The notes: generated from the sequence alone by a model not told the origin. DNA of 64,000 nucleotides from Listeria grandensis FSL F6-0971 (GCF_000525835.1 NZ_AODD01000011.1:1-64000); one strand, 5' to 3'; numbered from the stretch's first letter, positions 8,566-17,811 are shown. Numbers and translations are program-made.

Positions 8566-8615
8566 AAATCTGTCGATCACCGGTAGTTTTTGCGCTACTG
8601 GGGGTCGACAGATTT
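8566..8615 (-). terminator. hairpin after gltD and upstream of leader 2
   Basis: Arms AAATCTGTCGA and TCGACAGATTT enclose a stem interrupted by mismatches, and TTTTCTTT follows on the minus strand. It begins about 20 bases past the gltD stop and is the likely terminator of the gltB-gltD operon. It is a homologue of the hairpin at 7582-7631; the inner stem bases differ between the copies. Confidence 0.7.
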
Positions 8616-8633
8616 TTGAGCCTTCTTGTTTTT

Positions 8634-10103
8634 TTATGGTAGGAATGTTTCGCCCATTAGGTAGAAATCGACTTCTCGGGCGGCTTCGCGTCCTTCGTTG
8701 ATCGCGGTTACGACGAGGCTTTGGCCATATCTTGCGTCGCCGCATGCGAAGATGCCTTCGACGTCGGTACGGTAAAATCCTTTGGCGGCCTCGATGGTGT
8801 GGCGGTTTGTTTTGGCCACTTTGAAATCTTTGAAAATGGATGGGGTCGCACCGGCGAATCCAATTGCGATTAGCACGATTTCGGCATCCCAAATTTTCTC
8901 GGAATTGGGAACTTCAACAAGGTTTCGCTCGGCGTCAACGTGGTCAACGTCAATAGTGCGCAATCCTGTGAGTTCTCCTTTTTCATTTTTGATGAATTCG
9001 GTACTGTTTACTAAGTATTGACGTGGATCAGCGCCGTAGACTGCTTCTGCTTCGCTGTGGGCGTAATCCATTTGGAACACTTTTGGATATTGTGGCCACG
9101 GGTTTTGAATGGCTCGCAAATCTGGAAGTTTGTCGCGTAGGCCGAATTGGTAGATGCTTTTCGCGCCTTGTCTCAATGCTGTGGCTACGCAATCGGCGCC
9201 TGTGTCGCCGCCGCCGATCACAATGACGTTTTTGCCTTCTGCGGACAGGGTTTGGACGCCACCATTGTCGAGGTTGTCTTTGATGCTTTGTGTGAGGTAG
9301 TCAACAGCGAAATGGATGCCTTTTGCGTCGCGGCCTGGAAGCTTAACGTCGCGGGCATTTCCAGCACCTGTTGCTAGCACGACGGAATCGTATTCGGCTT
9401 TTAGTTGCGCCATTGGGATGTCTTTTCCGGCTTCGATGTTGGTCACGAACTCGACGCCTTCTTCGGCCATCAGGTTGACGCGACGGTTAATCGAGTCTTT
9501 TTCGAGCTTCATTGTCGGGATGCCGTACATGAGCAAGCCTCCGATTCGGTCGCTTTTTTCGAAAACGGTGACGTTGTGGGCGGCTTTGTTTAGTTGGTCA
9601 GCGCACGCGAGTCCTGCTGGGCCGGAGCCGATAATGGCGATGCGTTTCCCGGTTCTTTTTTGCGGTGCTTGGGCTTGGATCCAGCCTTCTTCAAAACCGC
9701 GGTCGATAATCGCTTTTTCGATCGATTTGATGCCGACTGCTGGTTCGGAAATCGCGACGGTGCAGGAGCCTTCGCATGGTGCTGGGCAAACGCGGCCGGT
9801 GAACTCTGGGAAGTTATTTGTTTTTAAAAGGAGATCTAAGGCTTCGCGCCATTCTCCGCGGTACACGGCGTCGTTCCACTCGGGAATCAGGTTGTGTAGC
9901 GGGCATCCAGACACGCCGTTTTTGATTTCTTCGCCTGTGTGGCAAAATGGTACGCCGCAGTCCATGCAACGCGCGGCTTGTATTTGTAAATCGACTACGG
10001 GCATTGGTAAACTGTATTCGTTCCAGTCGCGCGTCCGTGTGAGTGGATCGCGTACCGGGCTTGGAATTCGGTCATATTCGATAAATCCTGTCGGTTTTCC
10101 CAT
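8634..10103 (-). CDS. gltD: glutamate synthase (NADPH) small subunit
   Basis: A 489-residue flavoprotein that takes electrons from NADPH and passes them through FAD and Fe-S clusters to the large subunit, which makes glutamate from glutamine and 2-oxoglutarate. The N-terminal ferredoxin-like part has the cysteine clusters [11 protein letters not shown] and [12 protein letters not shown]. Then come the FAD-binding GxGxxG ([12 protein letters not shown]) and the NADPH-binding GGGDTG motifs, and a final FAD-contact motif near [11 protein letters not shown]. Length and motif order match the bacterial beta subunit. It lies downstream of gltB on the same strand with an unusually long gap of 194 bases. 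AAGGAG stands nine bases before the ATG. Confidence 0.97.
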   Translation of the reverse strand: MGKPTGFIEYDRIPSPVRDPLTRTRDWNEYSLPMPVVDLQIQAARCMDCGVPFCHTGEEIKNGVSGCPLHNLIPEWNDAVYRGEWREALDLLLKTNNFPEFTGRVCPAPCEGSCTVAISEPAVGIKSIEKAIIDRGFEEGWIQAQAPQKRTGKRIAIIGSGPAGLACADQLNKAAHNVTVFEKSDRIGGLLMYGIPTMKLEKDSINRRVNLMAEEGVEFVTNIEAGKDIPMAQLKAEYDSVVLATGAGNARDVKLPGRDAKGIHFAVDYLTQSIKDNLDNGGVQTLSAEGKNVIVIGGGDTGADCVATALRQGAKSIYQFGLRDKLPDLRAIQNPWPQYPKVFQMDYAHSEAEAVYGADPRQYLVNSTEFIKNEKGELTGLRTIDVDHVDAERNLVEVPNSEKIWDAEIVLIAIGFAGATPSIFKDFKVAKTNRHTIEAAKGFYRTDVEGIFACGDARYGQSLVVTAINEGREAAREVDFYLMGETFLP

Positions 10104-10297
10104 TGTTTTTCAGCTCCTTATTTTGAAATTATTCTGAGCTCTGCGCCTCTTTCAAGTGTTCGCAGTCTAGCTTCATCCGCTAGCTCTTCGAAAACTTCAC
10201 GCCCTCCGCAAAAATCAAAAGAGGATTTTCACTGCGGCCGCTCCAGTTTTTTTCAGAGCTGAACGAGCGGATTCTGCTTCCTATTTGCTTACCTCAA
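10104..10297 (-). other. long gltB-gltD intergenic spacer
   Basis: 194 bases between two genes that are usually close together. The spacer has short internal inverted pieces, such as AGCTAGCGGATGAAGCTAG on the minus strand, and a GC-rich GGAGCGGCCGC stretch, but no clear terminator with a U tract. No second copy was noticed in this window. It could be a small intergenic repeat element or a decayed insertion. Confidence 0.35.
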
Positions 10298-13200
10298 CTA
10301 AAAGTCCGTCTTTGTGCTCATAGAAAGCCTGTAACTCTGCGGCATCGTGGGTTTGGCCTTCGCTTCTAGTTTTTCGATGCGGGTTAGCATGATTTCAAAT
10401 TCGTTCGGGATAACGTAGACGAAATTCGTGATTTCGCGTTCCCAGTTTGCAAGTAGTTTGCGGGCAAATTCGCTGTCAGTATAGCGCACGTGATTTTCCA
10501 CAAGTTCGCGTAGTTTCCGTTCTTCGCGCGGTGTCGTAATCCCTCGACACGTCACGAGTTCTGGATTCACTTTTGCATTGAAATGGGCTTGGTCTGGGGC
10601 GTAAACGTAAGCCACCCCGCCGGACATCCCTGCTGCAAAATTCTCACCGGTTTCGCCGAGGATAACCACGGTTCCGCCAGTCATATATTCACAGCCGTTA
10701 TCGCCAATTCCTTCGACAACCACGTCTGCGCCACTGTTACGAACGGCAAATCGTGCGCCGGCTTTTCCATGAATGTACGCTTCACCGTCTGTTGCGCCGT
10801 AAAGCGTTACATTTCCGACAATCGCGGAATCATGCGCTACAATCGGGGTTTTCGCGTCTGGTGATACGATGAGTTTCGCGCCGGATAGCCCTTTTCCGAA
10901 GTAATCGTTCGCGTCGCCTTCAATGCGCAGCGTCATGCCTTTTGGAGCGAAGGCACCGAAGCTTTGACCAGCCGCTCCCGTGAAGGTTAGGTCGATCGTG
11001 TCTTCTGGGAGGCCAGCCGCGCCGTATTTCTTGCTGATATAAGAACCGGTAATCGTGCCAATCGCGCGGTCAATATTGCGAACTGGGAAGCGTCCTGTGA
11101 CTTTCTCACCGCGTTCAATCGCAGGCGCCACAACGGCTTTCAACTCGCGCATATCAAGCGTTTGGTCGATTTTATGGTCTTGTTCTTTCGTGCAGAACTG
11201 GACTTGATTTTGGTAAAATTCGTCCGTGTATAGCATATTGGAAAAGTCGAGATGTTTCGCTTTCCAATGCGATTCCTTGCGTTCATGGGTCTCCAAATAT
11301 TCTTTGTGCCCGATAATTTCTTCAAGGCTACGGAAACCAAGTTCAGCCATCGTTTCGCGCATTTCAGCAACAATGAAGTTGAAAAAATTCACGACGTAAT
11401 CTGCGGAACCACCGAATTTTTTACGAAGTTCTGGGTTCTGCGTCGCCACTCCGACGGGACACGTATCCATATGGCACACGCGCATCATCACGCAACCTAG
11501 CGTCACAAGCGGTGCCGTCGCAAATCCGTATTCTTCCGCGCCGAGCATAGCGGCAACTAGTACGTCTTTGCCTGTCATCAGTTTGCCGTCCGTTTCCACG
11601 ACCACTTGATTGCGCAAACCGTTCAGCAGCAACGTTTGATGCGTCTCCGCCAAGCCGATTTCCCACGGAACACCTGTATGGCGAATACTGCTCCTCGCCG
11701 CTGCACCCGTTCCGCCTTCATAACCGCTGACCAAGATCACGTCGGCAAATCCTTTCGCAACACCCGCTGCGATCGTGCCAATTCCCGTTTTCGATACGAG
11801 CTTCACGTTAATCCGCGCGTCTTTGTTGGCATTTTTCAAGTCAAAAATAAGTTGGGATAAATCCTCGATGGAATAGATATCGTGATGTGGTGGTGGAGAG
11901 ATGAGCCCAACGCCCGTCGTTGATCCGCGGGTTTTCGAAATCCACGGATATACTTTCTCGCCTGGCAAATGACCGCCCTCGCCTGGTTTCGCGCCTTGCG
12001 CCATCTTGATTTGCAGCTCGTCGGCGTTTACCAAATAGTGACTCGTCACGCCGAACCGACCAGATGCGACTTGCTTGATCGCGCTCCGACGCCAATCGCC
12101 GTTTGCGTCACGCTCGAACCGATCTGGATTTTCGCCACCTTCCCCGCTGTTGCTTTTCCCGCCAATTCGGTTCATCGCAATCGCGAGCGACTCGTGCGCC
12201 TCTTGACTGATCGAACCGTAAGACATCGCGCCCGACTTGAACCGCTTGAAAATGGCTTCGGCAGGCTCGACTTCATCAATCGGAATCGGCTTACGACCAT
12301 GTGAATTGAATGTCAGCAAACCACGAAGGAAAGCGTTATTTTGATTCTGCATTAAATCGGAGTATAAATCGTACGTTTCGCGATTATTTTCACGCGTCGC
12401 CTGTTGCAACGAATGGATCGCGAGCGGGTTGAAAACGTGATATTCGCCGTTCGAGCGCCATTGATACTCGCCACCCGTGTTCAGCGTGAACTCTTGGAAA
12501 CCGATATCGTGAAACGCCTCGCGATGACGCAACCATGACTCCTGCGCAATGACTTCAAGCGGAATCCCACCGAGTTGCGACGCCGTTCCTGGAAAGTAAT
12601 CCGCAATCACATCGTTGCCAATGCCAATCGCTTCAAAAATCTGCGCGCCCCGATAGCTTTGCACGGTAGAAATCCCAATTTTCGACATGACTTTCAAAAT
12701 TCCGTCCGTAATCGCCTGAATGTAACGCGACTCCGCCTCATCGACCGTAAAGTCTTTAATCCGGCCATCTTTAATCAAATTCGCAAACATATCGATCGCC
12801 AAGTACGGGAAAATCGCGTCCGCACCGTAGCCAACCAACATCGCACAATGATGCACGTCGCGAGCCTCCGCCGTTTTCACAATCAGGCTGATCTTCATCC
12901 GCGTGCCCCGTTTCACCAAATGATGGTGCAATCCACTCGTCATAAGTAGCGTCGGAATCCCAATAAACTCATCGTTCGTGCCGTCATCCGTAAGCACAAG
13001 CAACTCCGCGCCAGCCTCAATTTTCGCATCAGCTTCCGCAAAAAGTCGATCCAGCACTTCCGCCAAATTCTCTTTTTCTTCCGCTCTAAATAATGCATTA
13101 ATAAACGCCGTCGGTTTCGCAAATTTCTTCTGAAGCGCAATCGAAGCATACTGTTTCCGAGACAAGATCGGCGTCTCCAAACGGATTCGGTTCGCATTTT

Positions 13201-14875
13201 GCGCCGTCGGATTTAAAATATTGCCCTCATTTCCAAGCAACGTCATCGTCGAAATAACCGACTCCTCACGCAAACCATCAATCGGCGGATTCGTCACTTG
13301 CGCAAACAACTGCTTGAAATAGTTAAACAACAGCTGCGGTCGGAAAGAAAGCACAGCAAGCGGCGCATCGTAACCCATCGCCCCCATCGGATCCTTTTTC
13401 TCCGTCACCATCGGAATCAAGATTTTACTCAGCTCATCCTGTGTATAACCGTACGCCCGCTGCAACTTGAAGCAGTCCTTCTTATTCAATGAAATATATT
13501 CCAAACGATCCTTGTCCGTCAACGTCCCAATCTCCGTCAACTCCGCGTCCAGCCATTCGCGATACGGCTGCTCCGTCGTCAACTCCGATTTAATCACATC
13601 ATCCGAAATAATCTCGCCTTTTTCCAAATCAATTAACAGCATCGTACCCGCGCCAACCGTCACTTTGCGAATCACTTCCTCCGGCGCAACAGGCACAACG
13701 CCAGTCTCCGAAGAATAAATAATCGTGTGGTCTTTCGTCTCATAATAACGCGCAGGACGCAAGCCATTCCGGTCCAAAATGGTCCCAATCACGCGCCCGT
13801 TCGTAAACGAAATCGACGTCGGTCCATCCCAAGGCTCCATCAGCGTACTGTGATACTCATAGAACGCCCGCTTTGGATCCGTCATCGCCTTATTTTTATC
13901 CCAAGGCTCCGGAATCAACATCATCGCCGCGTGAGGCAACGTCCGCCCCGTCTGCACCAAGAATTCCAGCGCATTATCAAGCGTCGCCGAGTCACTTCCA
14001 TCCTCATCAATGACAGGCATTAGTTTCGCCAAATCCGCGCCAAATAAATCCGATTCCGCGCGTTTCTCACGAGCCTTCATCCAATTCAAATTCCCACGCT
14101 GCGTATTAATTTCCCCATTATGAATCAAATAACGATACGGATGCGCCCGTTCCCAACTCGGAAACGTATTCGTACTAAAACGTGAATGCACCAGCGCGTA
14201 AGCCGACGTATAAGCAGGATCCGCCAAGTCCAAATAATACTGATTAATCTGTTCCGGCGTCAACATCCCTTTAAAAATAACCGTCCGCGTCGACAAACTC
14301 GGCACATAAAACGTTTCCGTAATCCGCGCATCGCCCATCGCAAAATTCTCGACTTGTTTCCTAATTAAGTATAATTTCCGCTCAAAAGCTTCCTCATCCA
14401 GCGCCTCATCCTTCGCGATAAAAAGTTGATACACCGCGGGTTCCGTTTTTTGCGCACCTAGTCCAACCTTCGTCACGTCCGTCGGCAACTTGCGCCATCC
14501 TAAGAATGTTTGCCCTTCTTGTTCGATGTAACACTCCGTCGCCGCCTGTAAAATTTTACGTTGTGCCGTGTTTTGTGGGAAATTAAACATCCCCACCGCA
14601 TAATGATATTTTTCAGGTAATACAATATCAATGTGCGCACAAGCATCGCGGAAGAAGTCGTCCGAAATTTCCAGAAGAATCCCCGCACCATCGCCCGTAT
14701 CGCCGCCAACTTCGCCGCCACGATGTTTCAGCTGACAAAGCATATGAATTCCCTGCTCGACAATTTTATGCGAAGAACGCCCTTTAATATTCGCTACAAA
14801 ACCAATACCACAAGCATCATGTTCATTTTTCGGATCGTACAATCCATGTTTTTCAGGCATATTCGTCTGTTTCAT
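10298..14875 (-). CDS. gltB: glutamate synthase large subunit
   Basis: A 1525-residue enzyme, the normal size. The N-terminal glutaminase domain follows a short propeptide, with the expected nucleophile Cys22 in DACGIGFVANIKG that is exposed when the propeptide is removed. The central and FMN-binding synthase domains carry SGRFGVTSHYL and KPGEGGHLPGEKV. A cysteine cluster typical of the 3Fe-4S site is seen as CVMMRVCHMDTCPVG. The C-terminal beta-helix GXXGXG domain closes the protein. Ammonia released from glutamine is channelled to 2-oxoglutarate. AGGAGG lies seven bases before the ATG at 14875. It is divergent from gltC, which encodes its likely activator. Confidence 0.97.
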   Translation of the reverse strand: MKQTNMPEKHGLYDPKNEHDACGIGFVANIKGRSSHKIVEQGIHMLCQLKHRGGEVGGDTGDGAGILLEISDDFFRDACAHIDIVLPEKYHYAVGMFNFPQNTAQRKILQAATECYIEQEGQTFLGWRKLPTDVTKVGLGAQKTEPAVYQLFIAKDEALDEEAFERKLYLIRKQVENFAMGDARITETFYVPSLSTRTVIFKGMLTPEQINQYYLDLADPAYTSAYALVHSRFSTNTFPSWERAHPYRYLIHNGEINTQRGNLNWMKAREKRAESDLFGADLAKLMPVIDEDGSDSATLDNALEFLVQTGRTLPHAAMMLIPEPWDKNKAMTDPKRAFYEYHSTLMEPWDGPTSISFTNGRVIGTILDRNGLRPARYYETKDHTIIYSSETGVVPVAPEEVIRKVTVGAGTMLLIDLEKGEIISDDVIKSELTTEQPYREWLDAELTEIGTLTDKDRLEYISLNKKDCFKLQRAYGYTQDELSKILIPMVTEKKDPMGAMGYDAPLAVLSFRPQLLFNYFKQLFAQVTNPPIDGLREESVISTMTLLGNEGNILNPTAQNANRIRLETPILSRKQYASIALQKKFAKPTAFINALFRAEEKENLAEVLDRLFAEADAKIEAGAELLVLTDDGTNDEFIGIPTLLMTSGLHHHLVKRGTRMKISLIVKTAEARDVHHCAMLVGYGADAIFPYLAIDMFANLIKDGRIKDFTVDEAESRYIQAITDGILKVMSKIGISTVQSYRGAQIFEAIGIGNDVIADYFPGTASQLGGIPLEVIAQESWLRHREAFHDIGFQEFTLNTGGEYQWRSNGEYHVFNPLAIHSLQQATRENNRETYDLYSDLMQNQNNAFLRGLLTFNSHGRKPIPIDEVEPAEAIFKRFKSGAMSYGSISQEAHESLAIAMNRIGGKSNSGEGGENPDRFERDANGDWRRSAIKQVASGRFGVTSHYLVNADELQIKMAQGAKPGEGGHLPGEKVYPWISKTRGSTTGVGLISPPPHHDIYSIEDLSQLIFDLKNANKDARINVKLVSKTGIGTIAAGVAKGFADVILVSGYEGGTGAAARSSIRHTGVPWEIGLAETHQTLLLNGLRNQVVVETDGKLMTGKDVLVAAMLGAEEYGFATAPLVTLGCVMMRVCHMDTCPVGVATQNPELRKKFGGSADYVVNFFNFIVAEMRETMAELGFRSLEEIIGHKEYLETHERKESHWKAKHLDFSNMLYTDEFYQNQVQFCTKEQDHKIDQTLDMRELKAVVAPAIERGEKVTGRFPVRNIDRAIGTITGSYISKKYGAAGLPEDTIDLTFTGAAGQSFGAFAPKGMTLRIEGDANDYFGKGLSGAKLIVSPDAKTPIVAHDSAIVGNVTLYGATDGEAYIHGKAGARFAVRNSGADVVVEGIGDNGCEYMTGGTVVILGETGENFAAGMSGGVAYVYAPDQAHFNAKVNPELVTCRGITTPREERKLRELVENHVRYTDSEFARKLLANWEREITNFVYVIPNEFEIMLTRIEKLEAKAKPTMPQSYRLSMSTKTDF

Positions 14876-14972
14876 CCTAATTCCTCCTCGTACCGCAATC
14901 TATTTTTTAAGAGTTCAGATAATTCGATCCCCAACTAACTGACCGTAATTATGTATTTCCATCCCGTTCTAT

Positions 14973-15000
14973 ATTCTACCCATTAATTTCTAGTTTGTAA
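14973..15000 (-). promoter_or_regulatory. candidate gltB promoter
   Basis: On the minus strand TTACAA (15000-14995) and TAGAAT (14978-14973) are 16 bases apart, about 100 bases before gltB. Neither box is perfect, as expected for a promoter that needs an activator. Positions were chosen by eye. Confidence 0.45.
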
Positions 15001-15051
15001 CGTTTTAGTGTAATGTCTATTTTAATCCTTTTCATTTATCGAAACAATATA

Positions 15052-15083
15052 TATAATAGAATAAAACAATCTCATTTCGAGAT
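15052..15083 (+). promoter_or_regulatory. gltC -10 box and GltC-type dyad operator
   Basis: A perfect TATAAT (15052-15057) precedes gltC. Directly downstream lies the dyad ATCTCATTTCGAGAT (15069-15083), very close to the GltC box I recall from B. subtilis and of the LysR type. Its place between the -10 box and the gltC start fits repression of its own gene, while the same site can serve the divergent gltB promoter. Confidence 0.7.
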
Positions 15084-15099
15084 AGATCGGAGGCAAGCA

Positions 15100-15993
15100 A
15101 TGGAATTACGACAATTAAAGTACTTTATCGAAGTCGCGCGCGTTGAACATATGACCCAAGCATCGGAGAATTTACACGTCGCCCAATCTGCCGTGAGTAG
15201 ACAGATAACAAAACTCGAGGAAGAGCTCGGAATCAAGCTGTTCGACCGGATTGGCCGCAACATGCAACTGACAGCAGTAGGTCAGGATTTCTTGCGCCAA
15301 GCCAAAATCGGCCTCCAAGAATTGCAAAAAGCCCAGGCGATCGTGGAAGAATACGCCGACCCAACGATTGGCGAAATTCGAATTGGACTGCCAAACTCGA
15401 TTGCCACAAAAGTTCTGCCCGCCGTTATTTCCGCGTTTCGAGAAAAGTATCCGCAAATTACGTATCGTTTTATGGAAGGTTCGAATCGCGATTTGAAGCA
15501 GATGTTAGTGACTGGCGCGCTTGATGTCACGTTTTTATCGCCGGTTCCAGAAGAAGATGACGAGATTATGCCGCATCGTTTTTTTGATGAGAAATTGCGA
15601 TTGATTGTGCCAAGTGGGCATCGATTGGCTGGGGAACATTCGGTTGCGCTTAAAGATTTGGCGGACGAGAAATTTATTTTGTACCCGCAAGATTTCGATT
15701 TGTATCATTTGGTGGAAGATACAGCGCGGATGAAAGGCATTGAGCTCGAGACAATTTTTCAAAGCCGCGATTTCCATACGATTCAGGGATTGGTTGGCGC
15801 GGGACTTGGCATCAGCATTTTGCCGGAGATGATTTTGGATGGGGCGATATTTAAAGAGACGCGGAGTATTGCGTTGATGGACCAGGAGTTGCGGCGGTCC
15901 GTTGGGATCATCACGACAAAAAGACGGAACATGTCGCCGTCCGAGACACTGTTCCGTGATTTTTTGTTGGGGTATTTTGAAGAGGAGAAATGA
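15100..15993 (+). CDS. gltC: LysR-family transcriptional activator of glutamate synthase
   Basis: A 297-residue LysR regulator. The N-terminal winged helix-turn-helix reads MELRQLKYFIEVARVEHMTQ and ENLHVAQSAVSRQI, and the C-terminal periplasmic-binding-like effector domain fills the rest. In B. subtilis the homologue activates gltAB and responds to 2-oxoglutarate and glutamate. I chose the ATG at 15100 because GGAGG is seven bases upstream and this gives the canonical LysR N-terminus; an upstream frame start at 15013 adds an unrelated leader. It is divergent from gltB with a GltC-like operator between. Its last 82 coding bases are duplicated at 17014-17095. Confidence 0.95.
   Translation: MELRQLKYFIEVARVEHMTQASENLHVAQSAVSRQITKLEEELGIKLFDRIGRNMQLTAVGQDFLRQAKIGLQELQKAQAIVEEYADPTIGEIRIGLPNSIATKVLPAVISAFREKYPQITYRFMEGSNRDLKQMLVTGALDVTFLSPVPEEDDEIMPHRFFDEKLRLIVPSGHRLAGEHSVALKDLADEKFILYPQDFDLYHLVEDTARMKGIELETIFQSRDFHTIQGLVGAGLGISILPEMILDGAIFKETRSIALMDQELRRSVGIITTKRRNMSPSETLFRDFLLGYFEEEK
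15902..15983 (+). repeat. direct repeat copy A: 3' end of gltC
   Basis: The final 82 coding bases of gltC before the last few codons recur at 17014-17095 at constant offset 1112 with only four differences and no gaps. This copy ends in GYFEEEK and a stop. The two copies bracket the bacteriocin-like cassette. Confidence 0.95.
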
Positions 15994-16010
15994 TTTATTC
16001 CATAAAAAAG

Positions 16011-16039
16011 GAACGAGCTATTCATACCCTAGTTCGTTC
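16011..16039. terminator. bidirectional terminator between gltC and the cassette
   Basis: GAACGAGCTA pairs with TAGTTCGTTC (one G-T pair) around a 9-base loop. Plus-strand transcription then meets CTTTTTTTC, and minus-strand transcription meets CCTTTTTTATGG, so it can end both gltC and the convergent small gene. Confidence 0.8.
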
Positions 16040-16053
16040 TACAACTCTTTTTT

Positions 16054-16257
16054 TCAATTCGACCTATTTTTATTGGCCTTGAAATAATACCCAAAGTTAG
16101 CAATAATAACGAGAATAACCACTACTGTCATAATAAGTTGGAATACTGACTTATCATGAAAATAATTAACTAAAGTGATGATTAATAAGATTGACCATAG
16201 TATTGTTAAACCAACTAAACTTAGCTTTGATGCGTACCATTTGCTCACTTTAATCAC
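16054..16257 (-). CDS. small two-helix membrane protein, candidate immunity protein
   Basis: A 67-residue protein with two hydrophobic helices (LVGLTILWSILLIITLV and LIMTVVVILVIIANFGYYF) and a basic C-terminus (KANKNRSN). It lies 16 bases downstream of the bacteriocin-like gene on the same strand. Small two-helix membrane proteins directly after a secreted antimicrobial gene often give self-protection; that role is an inference from size, topology and position. I do not recognise a family. Confidence 0.6.
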   Translation of the reverse strand: MIKVSKWYASKLSLVGLTILWSILLIITLVNYFHDKSVFQLIMTVVVILVIIANFGYYFKANKNRSN

Positions 16258-16273
16258 CTATCCTTTTTCTAAA

Positions 16274-16938
16274 TTAACTAAATAATCGATGCGTTTCCGT
16301 ATAGCTCTTGATTAAATTAGTGTAGTTAGCGTTTTTATAAAAATACATCTTATTTTGTACCATATGCGTATACGGATTGTAATATTGAACCATCTTTATA
16401 TACACTTCTTTTGCACCATAATTTCTTAATCCCTCAATAACACCCGCGGCTCCCATAAAGTAGCCCACAGGACCACCCATGAACCCAGCAAGCGTGGCTG
16501 CTAGAGCTGCTGTATTACGATATACAGATTGTTTTGTTTTAAACGTTGTCACGTATTGATAACCGTTTGATGCTCTTTAGTAAATTTTTTATTTTCCGTA
16601 AGTACTGGCTCATAAACTTTCTCTGCATATAGTTCTCCATTTAAATATATGTTCCCATTTTCAGACTTTGTTAGCCAATCAATCGTTCCATCTTCGTTGG
16701 TGATGGTTGCAGATGTAAAACCCTTATTAAATTCAATTACTTCGCTACGATCCATTTCTTTATCAAAAATATGATATCTTGTATTACTATCTTTTTCTAG
16801 TACTATCTTATTGGTTTCATTAGTGGGACTCATTGTGTTTTCAGAAGCAAATGTGGTTGTTGTGGATAACAGTGGGCTGATGATTGTTGTGGCGGCCATA
16901 ATAGGCGCTAATAATTTTATGACTTTTTCTGTTTTCAT
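16274..16938 (-). pseudogene. secreted bacteriocin-like protein, split by a one-base frameshift
   Basis: Two frames (16938-16549 and 16552-16274) overlap in GTGA. The first begins with a clear signal peptide (LLAPIMAATTIISPLLSTTT, then TFASE). The second is Gly/Ala-rich and hydrophobic (AALAATLAGFMGGPVGYFMG) and ends in a Tyr-rich tail. Adding one A to the AAA run at 16565-16567 joins KEHQ to NGYQYVTTFKTKQ and makes a single 221-residue secreted protein, which looks more natural than two genes. The layout (signal peptide, polar region, glycine-rich hydrophobic helix, tail) resembles secreted bacteriocins, but no family is identified with certainty. If the frames are separate, the second would use a GTG start coupled to the first. 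The region is more AT-rich than the glt genes and lies between gltC 3'-end repeats. Confidence 0.6.
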
Positions 16939-17013
16939 ATCCTTACATCTCCTCTTTTGAGATATCTTTACTATATCACGAAAACGCTTTCTTTGAGTGA
17001 CGATATTGTAAGT

Positions 17014-17095
17014 TTGGGAGAATCACGACAAAAAGACGGAACATGTCCCCGTCTGAGACACTGTTCCGTGATTTTTTGTTGGGGTATTTTGAAGA
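17014..17095 (+). repeat. direct repeat copy B: second gltC 3' end
   Basis: About 95 percent identical to 15902-15983. In the gltC frame it also reads correctly to a stop (GYFEENN then TAG at 17103-17105), so it looks like the original end of gltC, displaced when the cassette arrived with its own copy. The coding frame starts abruptly at 17014. Confidence 0.95.
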
Positions 17096-17115
17096 AAATA
17101 ACTAGTTTTAGCGAA

Positions 17116-17676
17116 TCAAAATAATGCGATAATGCGTTGGATATTTTCTTGAAAAGCACGTTTGGAATCCGCTGGTTGTAAACCGGTGCTCGCCAATGTG
17201 ATATATCCAATGACAACATTCAGAAAAAGTAACTCGTTCAAATGAGTATTAGATGGATCCTTCGTTAGTTCCCTCACCGGTTTAAGCGCAAGTTCTCGCA
17301 GGTTCTGCAATACTTCGTTAACCATTTCTAGGTGCCCGTATTCCGTCAAGCCGCTTAATATATCCATCACATTGAACCGATCAATCGAATCAGCCTCTAC
17401 AAATTCAGAAAAGCGCTTTGCAAAAATTTCTAACGCCTCTTTCCCAGAATAATTCTCGAGCTCTGCTTGTAGCGCACCTACTAAACTACTCAAATAATTG
17501 GTCAAAACACTGCTTTTAACATCCGCAATATTACTAACCCATCGATAAAGTGATTGTGGTTGTACAGAAAGTTCACGCGCTAGTCCGTTATAGGTAAGTT
17601 CGCGAAACCCCTTTTCATAAGCGATTTCTAGCGCCTTTTCTAAAACTACTTCACGCGTCAGTCCTCGACGTTTCAT
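17116..17676 (-). CDS. TetR/AcrR-family transcriptional regulator
   Basis: A 186-residue repressor. The N-terminal helix-turn-helix is seen in FRELTYNGLARELSVQPQSL followed by YRWVSN. The C-terminal all-helical ligand-binding domain is of the TetR C type (family not certain). It is divergent from the hydrolase/amidohydrolase operon and two perfect dyads lie between, so it most likely represses both sides and is released by a small ligand related to the hydrolase substrate. Confidence 0.88.
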   Translation of the reverse strand: MKRRGLTREVVLEKALEIAYEKGFRELTYNGLARELSVQPQSLYRWVSNIADVKSSVLTNYLSSLVGALQAELENYSGKEALEIFAKRFSEFVEADSIDRFNVMDILSGLTEYGHLEMVNEVLQNLRELALKPVRELTKDPSNTHLNELLFLNVVIGYITLASTGLQPADSKRAFQENIQRIIALF

Positions 17677-17706
17677 ACCATTCCCTGCCCCCTAAAATAC
17701 AATATG

Positions 17707-17768
17707 TTGACTAACTCATACCATGAGTGTATACTACGCTTATAAATCATTCAACTCATGGCATGAGT
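17707..17768 (+). promoter_or_regulatory. TetR operator pair with operon promoter
   Basis: TTGACT (17707-17712) and TATACT (17730-17735) are 17 bases apart and drive the plus-strand operon. The spacer is occupied by the dyad ACTCAT-ACC-ATGAGT (17714-17728), and a second dyad ACTCAT-GGC-ATGAGT lies at 17754-17768, 40 bases downstream. Both six-base arms are perfect. Repression by steric block is the obvious model. Confidence 0.9.
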
Positions 17769-17811
17769 TTTTGATGTTGATTTACAAAAAAGCTTAAAGG
17801 AGCGATATGTT

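Noticed and set aside
10583-15000. Arg-rich frames antisense to gltB
   Set aside because: They mirror the high third-position GC of gltB and have no independent support.
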